A stretch of DNA of 64,000 nucleotides from Tillandsia leiboldiana. Its lineage: Eukaryota; Streptophyta; Magnoliopsida; Poales; Bromeliaceae. Made by a program: the position numbers and the translations under genes. A model generated the notes under the pieces. That model was not told the DNA's origin and searched no databases. It saw only the letters and a list, made by a program, of their open reading frames with translations. This document shows positions 9,700-20,400 of the stretch, piece after piece (position 1 is the first letter of the stretch; every line of letters starts with the position of its first letter). Location of the stretch: NCBI GenBank assembly GCA_029204045.2, contig CM055076.1, forward strand, positions 20,276,269 through 20,340,268, in the 5' to 3' direction.

Positions 9700-11775
9700 C
9701 GAAGAGGCCAAAGTATGTACGGCGGAAATAGTATTGGGCCGCGAACCTAACACCTGCCAGATCCTCAAGCTGAATAAGACTCGAGATCTTAAGACTCGGG
9801 CGTCGGCTAACACCTTTACTTTTGATACGTCAAAGACCGATCAGATTTTCGATCGGTTATACATGGACGGTCGCATCAAGCTATAGGAGGGCCAGACGAT
9901 CCCTCCCTACGAGGAGCTCAAACGGCGAAAGTACTACAAGTGGCATCATTCCTGGAGCCACCGAACAGGCGAATGCTTCTCTTTTAAGAAGCAGATTCAA
10001 AAAGAACTTGACGAGGGTCGACTCATTTTTGCCGACTCTATAAAAGAGAAAGCTATGGAAGTTGACACGAACCCTTTTCATCCCCAGGTGAATGTGGTGG
10101 ACCCGAAAAGGAAGAAGTCGATGTATGGGCTCGAGTCCCCCGCAAAACAAAAATCGGCACGAAACATGTTTCGGCTCTACATCTCGTGCAGGGCCGAAAT
10201 GACCAAGGAAGATTGGGATGCCCTCTTCACCGAGGAGGTAAAGAGGTGGCTTACCTTCATCAGCGAAGGCACACTCCACTACGACCACCTGTAAAGCCCA
10301 AGTTCGGCCGAAGGGTCCAACGGGCAGTCCTCCAGAGAAGGGGTCAAGACAAAAGAGTGAGGCCCGCCTATCCAGAAGGTCTGGCAGAAATTCTACGGCC
10401 ATGACAGGCCAAGGTCGATCTCAGTCGACCACGAGGGGCCACGAGCCCCACAACAGAAGCAGGGCCCCCACAGCTGCTATAACGAAAGCCGAGTTCAGGG
10501 GGCACCCCGAAGACCCTTCAGCCAATAGGCCGAAGGAAGATTAGTAAATGGGCCCTCGCAACGCCTAGAATAGATCGGGCCCCACCAGAGACCCGGATAG
10601 AGAGGCCTTGCTAACCACCAGTGGTGGGGGCCGACACCACGTCCTCCCTACTGAGGAATGCCGGGGGCAGAAGGAGCCCCCACGAGTCTCGATGCCGAAT
10701 TCCCTTGGCTCACCAAGGGAGAAGTGGAGATCCTGGGCGTTCTGCTAGCCTAGGAACTCAGGATTCAGCCATGGCCAAAACCATGGCAGATGAGAGAAAT
10801 CCTCAGGGGGCACTTGAGGGAGATGAACCCGCCGGTGGAGGAGTGGTTCACGGCCAAAGGACCGGCCCGATGGCAAGGGCCGGTCATGACTAAGACACAG
10901 AAGCGTCGAGCTCAGAGGCTGAAGGCCGACGTCCACAATAACGACGTCGCAATTCAGCTGCCGCGGCCGACTTCGAGGCAGGAATAGCCCACTCACCTAC
11001 AAGAGGTGGGAGGCTCGACCGTGCCACCTCAGAAAAAGCTACCAATAATCCGACTGGTAGCGTTCAAAACGACGGATGAAGCCGTCAAGCGGGAACTGGA
11101 TGCCCTCCTAAAAGCTTTGGAGGCCGCCGTGAGGCGTAGCCAAGAAGTATCGGGCGAACGATAGAAAGCCGAGGAACCCGTCAAGCAGAACCCCAGAAGG
11201 GTGGCCCAACGTAAAAGATAGGGCGACGAAGAAGATCTGACCCCATCTTCGGCCGAAACAGAAATCGGGGAAATGGAGGCACGGACCGATAGTAGGTCGG
11301 TCGATAGGGACCTGGACGAGACCTCCTTCGTCCGAATGACTGAGGGGGATCACCAGTGAAACTCCTCGGCGAGGCCACATAAAGGCCTCTGGAAAAGAGC
11401 CGGCACAAGAAGCCGGCGAAGAAGCGAATCGACTGCGCACCACAGGCCGAAGACTCGGCCGAAGAGGCCGAAGAAAAAAGGATAACTTTGGGGATACGCT
11501 GATCAAGAACGGTAAGATATAAGATCCCCCTGTCAGAGCCTGATAATGCGAAAAAAGGTCCCCAAACGGGAAAGGACCTTTCTGAATCAGCTAAGTAATC
11601 AAATGAGGACATTCCTACTACTCGAGAAATCAAGGAAGATAGGCACCTGTTCGCGACTCTCCCGAGCAGTAAGCAAATATCCTGCCAAGATATGGGGATA
11701 ATCGTGGGACATCGTTATCAGTGCCAGAAGTTGATTCGATTTTGACAATCGCCCGAACGACATGTCATGCGATTG
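9700..11775 (+). pseudogene. Rest of the internal region of the outer gypsy element, gag-like remnants
   Basis: A stretch around 9900-10060 reads PPYEELKRRKYYKWHHSWSH, then RTGEC and QIQKELDEGRLIFADS. This resembles the His/Cys-containing C-terminal gag segment that accompanies many plant gypsy gag proteins. Charged low-complexity fragments follow to about 11500 in several frames with many stops. I looked for DTGAS, YxDD and integrase motifs and found none, so pol appears absent rather than mutated. The region ends at the polypurine tract before the 3' LTR. Confidence 0.5.
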
Positions 11776-11777
11776 TC

Positions 11778-11787
11778 GAGGGGGCAT
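11778..11787 (+). other. Polypurine tract of the outer gypsy element
   Basis: GAGGGGGCAT lies directly before TGTTGAGACC, the start of the 3' LTR. This is the usual plus-strand priming site position. Confidence 0.7.
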
Positions 11788-12701
11788 TGTTGAGACCAAA
11801 ATTTTTGCCACTTGAGAAAGCAACTCGTGACGTTTACCATCGGCCGAAGACATCAGCCGACAAAGGGAAGAATCAACCTAAGAAGGATCCGCGGCTTGAT
11901 TAAGACTGATTTCATTCGCGCGAGAGTATAGCACACGACGTATGCCATCGGTTGAGAGCATCAGCCGACAGGAGGAATAACCGATGAGGGGGATCATCGC
12001 CTCATCCAAGGTTGACTTCGGCTGAAAGCGAACACCGGACCGCTTCATTCAAGCGACGAAAAAGGCGGAGGTCAGAGTCAGCCTTCGATTGCTCGGGCCG
12101 AAAAAAGAAAGATTTCGAAAGGAAGGAGTGCGAGATTTGGACGCGAATTGCGCAACTACCCAGGAACGGCAAGCAGTGTCGAGCATTGGAAAGCGCCGAG
12201 AATCACGCCCTGGCGCGATAGCAAGGGGATTAACTTGGATGGAAAAATGACTATTATCCTATTTGAGGGGTTTTAGACTCGAAAGGAAGTAGTTGAGGAT
12301 TCCATGGTGATTTCCCCCAAATCACATCGATAATTCAAAATCGGCACCTGTAAACATGGTTCAGAAAGTGTATAAATACTCGAACCATCAAAGAAAAAGG
12401 GGTCCGGCAACCTCGCAAGCCCATGACCACCCCTACTTTTTCATATCTTTATTGCTTTCCTTAGGAGTAGATTAACTGTAAGATTTACCGCTTTTCCTAT
12501 GAGTAAATTAATTGTAATTGGCTACCTTGTTCTCTTGTAATCCCATTCCACTCAATATAATTTTCATCCCACAATCGGCTCCTTAGCCTTTTGTGTTTAT
12601 CCTATCTGTGCCTCTTTCTCTGTCTCCACATCCTGATTCGGCTACTCTAAGCTGAACGGTCGTGAGAGTTACCATAGGAGAACCCGGCCGAGCAGATTCC
12701 T
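11788..12701 (+). repeat. 3' LTR of the outer gypsy element, part 1
   Basis: 914 bp homologous to 3565-3677 plus 6827-7625. It is interrupted at TTCCT (12697-12701) by the Tekay element and contains the LTR TATA box at 12371-12378. Confidence 0.9.
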
Positions 12702-14888
12702 TGTCACGCCCCGGGGCGATACTGCGCCCCGGCTCGCCAACAGATCCGCCGCCCATACGGGAAGCCCCGTATAGGCGTAGCGACTAACCTGCAAAGAAAC
12801 ATCTACACTAGCAGATATCAGAGCTGAAAGAGAAAAGCTGGAATAAAATACATAAAATAAAACTACAACTCACAAATATACAGACCAACCTCACCAGAAC
12901 ACAAGAGTCTCCCAGAAAAGCAGGAAAGAAAGGTACAACTCGAAACCTCACTACAAAAGTCACTCGACATAACACACACCAAAATAGTACTGGGGTACAT
13001 CTACTCACACACTGAAGATGACAGGAGGGGATCTATCTCGCGACTCCCTTACCTCGGTCAGAAGGAGCTGGATCAGCAACAGGAGCTGCAGGAACCGGAG
13101 CAGAAGTCCCTGGGGAGAAGACACCACGACGGGTGTGAGAACTACATCCCACAGTAGTTCTCAGTGGGTGCCGCCAACAAGCCCGACGGTCTGCCCACTA
13201 AGTCTACCAGAGGCATAAAGTAACATATGCAGTGCTGTAAGGAAAGCTGGGAAAAGTAACTCTACAGCTACTATGCCTCTATCTAGATGCTCAACAGTGG
13301 AACAGAAAGAACATAATGCCACAACTAACTCTCCTCCCTGATCACCCAATCAAAACTGACTGCCACATCGGGTCCAGTCAAACCTGCGCCAACCTACTGC
13401 CGTTACGTCCCGGAGGAGCGGACTTACGTAGGGCGTCCATGGCTGCCAACAAAAGCACAGCCAGAGGGACAAATGCAACAACAAGTCCCGAAAGAACATC
13501 TCAAACTCACGCCAGTACAACAACCCGGTCTCGCCTACTCCGGAGTGGCACTCGAGGGGAGCGACCCGCTCGAGTCAAAGTAACCCATAACAAGTATCTC
13601 TGTAAAGTATCTCTTTAAAGCTCAAATGTGGCTCACGCAGGCTATGATCCAAATCCTCGATCAACAAGATCGGCAACAAACAAATCACTAACTCACTCAC
13701 TAGCTGGAATCTACACAGCTGAGACTCACTGTCACTCTGACAGTTTCCAAGAACCCAGATCTACCATCACTATCAATCTCCCAAAGAAATCAGATCTACA
13801 GACTGCTATCAACTCCACTCGGTCCCTAGACACGAGTGCAAATGCATCCCACAACCACCCGACCTCTCGGCCCACAACTCGGGCGAGGAAAAGCTAAGTC
13901 CATAATGAAAGGAAGTATCGTGATGTGGAATGTCTAGAGCAGTAAAAACCTAGCCCAAGTTGGAGTTTTCTACAGACTAGCTGAACATGATACATATGAC
14001 AGGGTTGCTAGGTCAAGTTCCAAGATTTCACTACTTAACATAGAGTAGGAATCAAAAGATTCATCAACTGATATACAAGATACAACATACAGTTTTACAC
14101 ATGCTAACACTCCAATTTCTAACATGCATGATCCTACACACATAGAATTAGTACACAGTCCAGAGTTCTTGGAAGCAAGGTCACCCACCCGAAAGTGCTA
14201 ACTGCCCGGAATCGTACAGCTGAGAAAGCCCAAAACAGTCAAATCACAGATCCCACCAGGCCAACAACACGGTAAAAGTGCTCACAACCTCCTGGGTACA
14301 AACATACACCAAAATTACACTTTAATCCACACAAATTCCACAATCCCAAAATCTGTGGTGAACAGTCCCATTAACACGAAATTTTCACCTGAAAAAATTC
14401 CTCCAAAAATTCCAATAAAAATATGACGGCGATCCTCGCGAAGAGTAGATGTCGATAGAGTCCTGAAACGTCGAATTCCGATGTCCGGATGAGGAGATAA
14501 AAATCCGACAAGTAGGTGCTGTCCAAATCAACCAACAGTCGCAAAGGGGGTTAAAAATGTACCCAGAACCCCAAGAAAAGCTCGGATCCAGAAAAAGTGT
14601 CCAACACGGAAAATGTAGATTTACCTCTTACGAAACCGTCACTGCAGAAATCGTCCAAAAATAACGTCGGGGTAGCCCGGTAGACCTCCCAGACTAAACT
14701 GCGACGAAAATGGGCCTCCAACAGTAGATCGTCGCTCCGCACCCCGATGCAGAAGTCGCTATCGTCGCGGCCTCCAAAAATTCTGAACCTTCGCCAAAAG
14801 ATGCACAAGAGGGAGATAAAGAAAATTGGTGAAGGGCTCAAGGGCTAAAGCTCTCGGGAAAAGCCTCAAAAACGAGCCCCAAGGGGCC

Positions 14889-14896
14889 TATTTATA
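14889..14896 (-). promoter_or_regulatory. TATA box of the Tekay 3' LTR
   Basis: TATAAATA on the minus strand, within GGCCTATAAATAGGCC. It lies downstream (minus direction) of the palindrome and CACGTG array. The same box is at 23233-23240 in the other LTR. Confidence 0.65.
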
Positions 14897-14978
14897 GGCC
14901 TCACCCGAAATCAGCCCAAAAGACAAGTCAATGGGCTTTCGGGCCCAACTTTCGGGCGCCCGGTACTTTCGGGCGGCT

Positions 14979-15004
14979 ACAGTGTTGGGCCGGCCCAACA
15001 CTGT
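14979..15004. repeat. Perfect 26-bp palindrome in the Tekay 3' LTR
   Basis: Arms ACAGTGTTGGGCC and GGCCCAACACTGT are exact reverse complements with no spacer. The identical palindrome is at 23323-23348 in the other LTR. Confidence 0.9.
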
Positions 15005-15030
15005 TCACGCCCGAATCCACCAGGTGCCGC

Positions 15031-15526
15031 CATGTGGCCCGCCGAACAGCAAACAGCTGTTCGGGCCACCCCTAGGCTGCCACGTGGCCCGCCCCCGCAC
15101 AGTGAGGCGGTAGGCGCCCGCCAACCAGCGGGCGACGCGTGTCCACCCGGTTGACCCGCTGACCGGTCGGCGGCCATGCCGGGCGCGCGGCATGGCCCCG
15201 TCGTGCGCACGCGCCCTGAGGTACCGGCCCCGGCTCCGTGCACTGCGCACGGTGCGCCCGCGAACCAGAGGGTGACACGTGTCCCCTACACCCGGTCCAC
15301 GCATTCCACTTTGGAATTCCGTGGACCGCGCCGCGTGCACCGACCAACCGGAGGCTGCCACGTGCCCCCGCCTTGGTCCATGCACCGCCGCGCTCACCCG
15401 GTAGACCGCGCGCCTTGCGCCCGCCAATCAGGCGGTGCCACGTGTCCATGCGCCGGGTCTGTGCACCCCGCCGCGCAACTCTGTGGACCGCGCATCCTGA
15501 ACCGGCCAATGACAGGCCGCCACGTG
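15031..15526. promoter_or_regulatory. CACGTG/CCAAT array in the Tekay 3' LTR
   Basis: CACGTG cores are at 15081, 15276, 15359, 15439 and 15521, with variants CATGTG (15031) and CGCGTG (15136). Distal cores are spaced about 80 bp. A CCAAC/CCAAT-type block sits 8-20 bases before most of them (for example GCCAATCAGGCGGTGCCACG). Known plant G-box factors make an enhancer plausible; function is inferred. Confidence 0.6.
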
Positions 15527-15854
15527 GCATCCCGGCGGTCTACGGCCCCTCCCATGCACCATTTTCCACTAAAAACTTCCGGGAGTCCGTTTTTGGGCAT
15601 CCGGACTCAGAAACAAACAAGCAAATAGCCGTTTTCAAGCGTTTTTCCGTGCTGAATCCATTTCCGACCTCTGTTGGGCCTAATTCTTTTCCGAAATTTC
15701 GGCAAACTCAGCCGAAGGCCTACACAGCTAATAATAACACACAGGGTCCATCTGTGGCATCCCATTGATGCACCATGGGCCAGATACACCAACACTAGGT
15801 GCTCTAACAGTGGATTCATCGGAAGAACGCTGCATGGGAATTAGGGCCACTACA

Positions 15855-15867
15855 TCCTCCCCCACTA
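15855..15867 (-). other. Polypurine tract of the Tekay element
   Basis: On the minus strand TAGTGGGGGAGGA lies directly before the 3' LTR start (TGTAGTGG). Confidence 0.75.
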
Positions 15868-15914
15868 AAAGGAAGTTTCGTCCTCGAAACAAAGTAAGGC
15901 AGAATAGGCGTACC

Positions 15915-17375
15915 TCAACCAGTAGTCTCGAACAGAAAAGGGTATGCCGATCTCATCTCTGTCTCTAGCTCCCAAGTAGCCTCTCGCTCATCGTGATTGC
16001 TCCATAAGATCTTCACATACGGAATGGTCCGGTTGCGCAATTCCCTCACCTCACGAGCAAGAATCCGCAACGGCCGCTCCTCGTAAACCAGGTCCTCACC
16101 GATCTCCAAGGGAGTGAAGTCAACCACATGCGACGGATCAAAGACATATCTCTTCAGGGCTGAGACATGAAAAACATCGTGTACACCGGCCAAACGTGGA
16201 GGAAGAGCAACTCTATAAGCCACAGGGCCTACCCTCTCAAGTACCTCAAAGGGTCTAACAAAACGGGAACTAAGCTTCCCACGCACTCCAAATCTCCGGA
16301 CCCCTTTCGAAGGCGAGACCTTTAAGAATACATGGTCACCAATCTGAAACTCTAGGTCTCGCCGTCGAGTATCTGCATAACTCCTCTGACGACTCTGGGC
16401 TACCTCAAGGTGTCGACGAACAACTCTGACTTTCTCCTCAGCCTCCAAAAGAAGATCTGGTCCCAAAGTCCTCCTCTCACCCACATCACTCCAATACAAG
16501 GGTGACCGACACTTGCGTCCATACAACGCCTCAAACGGAGCCATCTGAATGCTCGCCTGATAGCTGTTGTTGTACGCAAACTCAACCAAAGATAAGTGTC
16601 GGTACCACCCCCCTCCAAAATCCATAACGCACGCTCTCAGCATATCCTCGAGGGTCTGTATAGTGCGCTCAGACTGGCCATCAGTCTGTGGGTGGAATGC
16701 AGTGCTGAATCTGAGCTGGGTCCCGAAAGCTGACTGTAAACTCCCCCAGAATCGTGACACAAACCTCGGATCCCGATCTGAAACAATCGACGCAGGTACC
16801 CCGTGTAGCCTCACTATCTCGTCCAAATACAACTGTGCCAGACTCTCCAATGACCAAGTCATCTGAACAGGCAAGAAATGTGCAGACTTGGTGAGTCTAT
16901 CTACAATAACCCAAATCGCGTCGGCTCCACTCTGCGCTCTCGGCAGCCCTGTAACAAAGTCCATGGTGATGTGGTCCCATTTCCACTCGGGAATTGGAAG
17001 ACTTTGTAACTTGCCAGCAGGAACCCGGTGCTCTGCTTTCACTTGCTGGCAAGTTAAACAGTGAGCCACAAATCTTCCAATGTCCCGCTTCATTCCGGAC
17101 CACCAAAAATGTGCCTTGAGGTCCTTATACATCTTAGTACCACCAGGATGAATGGTATAAGGTGTATAATGGGCCTCTCTCAAAATCTGGTCTCTGATCT
17201 CTGAATCCGAAGGCACACACACTCGGTCCCTGTACCGCAGTACTCCCGAGCTATCCACTGTAAAATCCCCTATAAGATCCGCCTGAATCTGTGATCTAAT
17301 CCTCTCCAAGTGGGGGTCCTCACTCTGCGTCTCCCTAATCCTGTCCAACAGAGTGGGCTGCAAGACCATAGACAT
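15915..17375 (-). CDS. Tekay integrase with chromodomain-like C-terminus (pol C-terminal part)
   Basis: This 486-residue frame encodes the enzyme that joins element cDNA to host DNA. An HHCC zinc-binding region spans about residues 69-109 (H69, H77, CLTC at 106-109). The catalytic core follows with D139, D200 and E236, which keeps the D,D-35-E spacing. A GPY/F-type region contains RPFEVLERVGPVAYRVALP. The tail, with ILWSNHDEREATWELE, resembles Tekay/Del chromodomains. It is in the same frame as the upstream gag-protease-RT-RNase H ORF (17412-20747), separated only by a TAG at 17412-17414, so the first methionine here is not a natural start. In an active element it would be cut from a single polyprotein. 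Loss of the frame by nonsense mutation is more likely than deliberate readthrough. Confidence 0.9.
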   Translation of the reverse strand: MSMVLQPTLLDRIRETQSEDPHLERIRSQIQADLIGDFTVDSSGVLRYRDRVCVPSDSEIRDQILREAHYTPYTIHPGGTKMYKDLKAHFWWSGMKRDIGRFVAHCLTCQQVKAEHRVPAGKLQSLPIPEWKWDHITMDFVTGLPRAQSGADAIWVIVDRLTKSAHFLPVQMTWSLESLAQLYLDEIVRLHGVPASIVSDRDPRFVSRFWGSLQSAFGTQLRFSTAFHPQTDGQSERTIQTLEDMLRACVMDFGGGWYRHLSLVEFAYNNSYQASIQMAPFEALYGRKCRSPLYWSDVGERRTLGPDLLLEAEEKVRVVRRHLEVAQSRQRSYADTRRRDLEFQIGDHVFLKVSPSKGVRRFGVRGKLSSRFVRPFEVLERVGPVAYRVALPPRLAGVHDVFHVSALKRYVFDPSHVVDFTPLEIGEDLVYEERPLRILAREVRELRNRTIPYVKILWSNHDEREATWELETEMRSAYPFLFETTG

Positions 17376-17411
17376 CAGTCTAGCAGAGACCCCAGGGGAT
17401 ACAACCTCAAT

Positions 17412-20400
17412 CTAGAGTCGCCTCAACTGCTCAATCAGCGGGGCCTGCTGTGTGACCAACTTGCTCAAACTCTGCACTGACCTCCGACTCAAAGCATCTG
17501 CTACCACATTGGCCTTGCCGGGATGATAGAGGATACTCACATCGTAATCCTTTAGTAACTCCAACCACCGGCGTTGCCTCAGGTTCAGCTCCTTTTGAGT
17601 AAACATATACTTTAAGCTCTTATGATCCGTGTAGATCTCACAATGCTCACCGTAGAGGTAATGCCGCCACAGCTTCAATGCAAATACTACAGCTGCAAGC
17701 TCTAAATCATGAGTAGGGTAATTCTTCTCATAATCCTTTAATTGCCGTGAAGCATAAGCAATTACCCTCCCATGCTGCATCAAGACACAACCCAAACCGC
17801 TGTGCGAGGCGTCACTGTAAATCACGTAGCCATCTCCCATCACTGGCAGCGTAAGAACTGGTGCTGAAATCAGTCTCCTCTTCAGCTCCTCAAAACTCCG
17901 CTGACACTGCTCAGTCCAAATGAACCTCATCCCCTTCCTAGTCAAACAGGTCAGGGGAGTAGAGAGCTTCGCAAAGCCCTCTACAAACCGACGGTAGTAG
18001 CCAGCCAAGCCCAGAAAGCTCCGGACCTCCGTAACCGTCGTCGGTCTCGGCCAATCCCGAACTGTGTCGATCTTCGTCGGGTCAACTGCCACTCCTGCGG
18101 CTGATACCAAGTGGCCCAAGAATGCAACCTCCCGAAGCCAAAACTCGCACTTCTTAAGCTTGGCATACAGCTTCTTCTCACGTAGAAGCTGCAGCACTAT
18201 CCTCAAGTGCTCCTCATGATCCACATCGCTCCGGGAGTAGATCAAGATGTCATCAATGAACACAACCACAAACAAGTCCAAGTACGGCTGAAATACCCGG
18301 TTCATCAAATCCATGAATACAGCTGGGGCATTAGTCAAACCAAACGGCATAACCGTAAACTCATAATTCCCATACCGGGATCGAAAAGCCGTCTTAGGGA
18401 TGTCCTCGGCCCTCACCCTCAACTGGTGGTAACCTGACTGAAGATCAATCTTCGAAAACACTGTGGCTCCCTGCAACTGATCAAATAAATCATCTATCCG
18501 TGGTAGGGGATACTTGTTCCGGATGGTCACTTTATTCAACTCCCGATAATCCACACACAAACGAAGCGACCCATCCTTCTTCTTCACAAATAAAACTGGC
18601 GCTCCCCACGGAGAAACACTAGGCCTGACAAAGCCCCTATCCATAAGATCCTGAAGCTGGGCCTTCAACTCCCTCAACTCGGCAGGTGCCATCCTATAAG
18701 GCGCCTTTGAGATTGGTGCGGTTCCCGGTACCACATCAATCACAAACTCCACCTCCCTCTCCGGCGGCATAGTCGTCAACTCAGGGGGAAACACATCTGG
18801 GAATTCGCGGACAACAGGAATATCCTCGAGTCCCAGTGCCGCTGTAGGCACCTCCACAATCGTCGCTAAGAAAGCGGTGCAGCCTCTACTAATCGTCCGC
18901 CTGGCCCTCGCCGAAGAAGCAGTCATCGCAAAGAAGGTGCTCTGGCAGCCTCTGAAGACGAACTCCTCCTGTCCAGGCTCGCGGAGGGTCACCGTCCTCT
19001 CTCTGCAGTCTATACTAGCAAAGTACCTCGACAACCAATCCATACCGAGCACGACGTCGAAATCCTGGAGCTGCCGCAAGACAAGCAAGTCTGCCGGCAA
19101 AATCCAGGATCCTAACTGCACAGGGCAATCCCTACAATACTCCTCGACATGCAAGACATGATCTGGTATCTGAACCTCTAATGCATGCGATAAAGAAACT
19201 ACCTCTATACCATGAAGGGATGCAAATGCTCTACTGATAAAAGAATGCGATGCACCGGTATCAAAGAGAGTACGAGTACGAACTGCAGAAATCAAAATAA
19301 TACCTGCGACGACATGCTCTGCTGCTGTAGCATCCTCTACCTGAGCGGCATAGACTCGACCGCTCGGCGCCGGGGGAAGTCGCTCTGGCTGTCGCGAGGA
19401 CGATGAAGCAAAGTCTGGCCTACCGGAGGCCGCCGAAGGTCCTGCTGACTGACGAGGAATGAAGGATGCAGAAGCTGATGAAGGAGCTGGGTAACCTGCC
19501 CTGGGGCACGCCCTCGCGAAGTGACCGGTCTGCCCGCAACGGAAGCAACGGCCCTGACTCTGCGGGCACTGGGCCGGTGGGTGCGGACCTCCACAAATGA
19601 CACAACGATCAGGGCGCGGCTGCCGCGAAGTCTGCTGCTGCTGCGAAGACTGCTGCTGCTGCGAAGACTGCTGCTGTCGAGGTGGTCGATGCTGCTGCTG
19701 CTGGAACTGACGAGATGCCCCAGATCTCTGCCGCCCCTGATACCCCCGTCCCTGCGAGTGGAAACGGGGTGGTCTCGGGGGTCCCTGTCTACTCGACTGC
19801 CCCTCCTCAAACAGCGCCGGGCGCTTTGCCCCAGGAGTCACTACGGGGGCTGGAGCCACCTCTGCCATCACGACCTCACCACTCTCCACATACAGTGCCT
19901 GCTCCATCGAGGCCTCCAAAGTCTGTAATATGCGGGAGCGGACCAACTGATAAATGTCCCGACGCAACCCTCTCTCGAACATGTAGATCTGGTGGGTCTC
20001 ATCTCTGGCCACGTGGGGCACACAAGCTAACAGCCGATTGAAATCGGCTATGTACACGTGTACGGGCCTATCTCCCTGGCGGAGATTCCTCAGCTGCTCC
20101 TCCAAACTCTGTCGAACACTCTCGGGAAAGAAGGCCCCAAGAAGCATACTGCGAAACTCTGCCCAAGAGATAAACTGGGTCCCAGGCGAACCTACGGGTC
20201 GCACACGCCGCCACCATACCTCGGCGTTGCTCTCCAGAAAATGAGTAGCCAACAGAAATCGAAACCTCTCATCAATAAAAAGGCTCTCGAAATGGCGCTC
20301 CATGGCCGTAACCCAAGACTCAGCCGCCCACGGCTCAGCACTCATACCCGAAAAGCGGGGTGGATCAAACTTGCGAAACCTCAACAAAAGACCCACCAAA

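Larger units (their letters stand above)
12702..15854 (-). repeat. 3' LTR of the Tekay element
   Basis: In plus-strand reading it starts TGTCACGCCCCGG and ends GGCCACTACA, and matches 21046-24198 end to end. It contains a CACGTG array, a perfect palindrome and a TATA box in that order along the minus strand. Open frames across the GC-rich 15000-15600 part are composition artefacts. Confidence 0.95.

Noticed and set aside
12808..13897. Conserved small frames (66, 62, 100, 89 residues) present twice, at 12.8-13.9 kb and 21.2-22.2 kb
   Set aside because: Duplicated because they are the two LTRs of one element; no coding signature.
14931..15768. Long open frames on both strands, duplicated at 23275-24163
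   Set aside because: They lie in the GC-rich part of the two Tekay LTRs and change between the copies without regard to codons.
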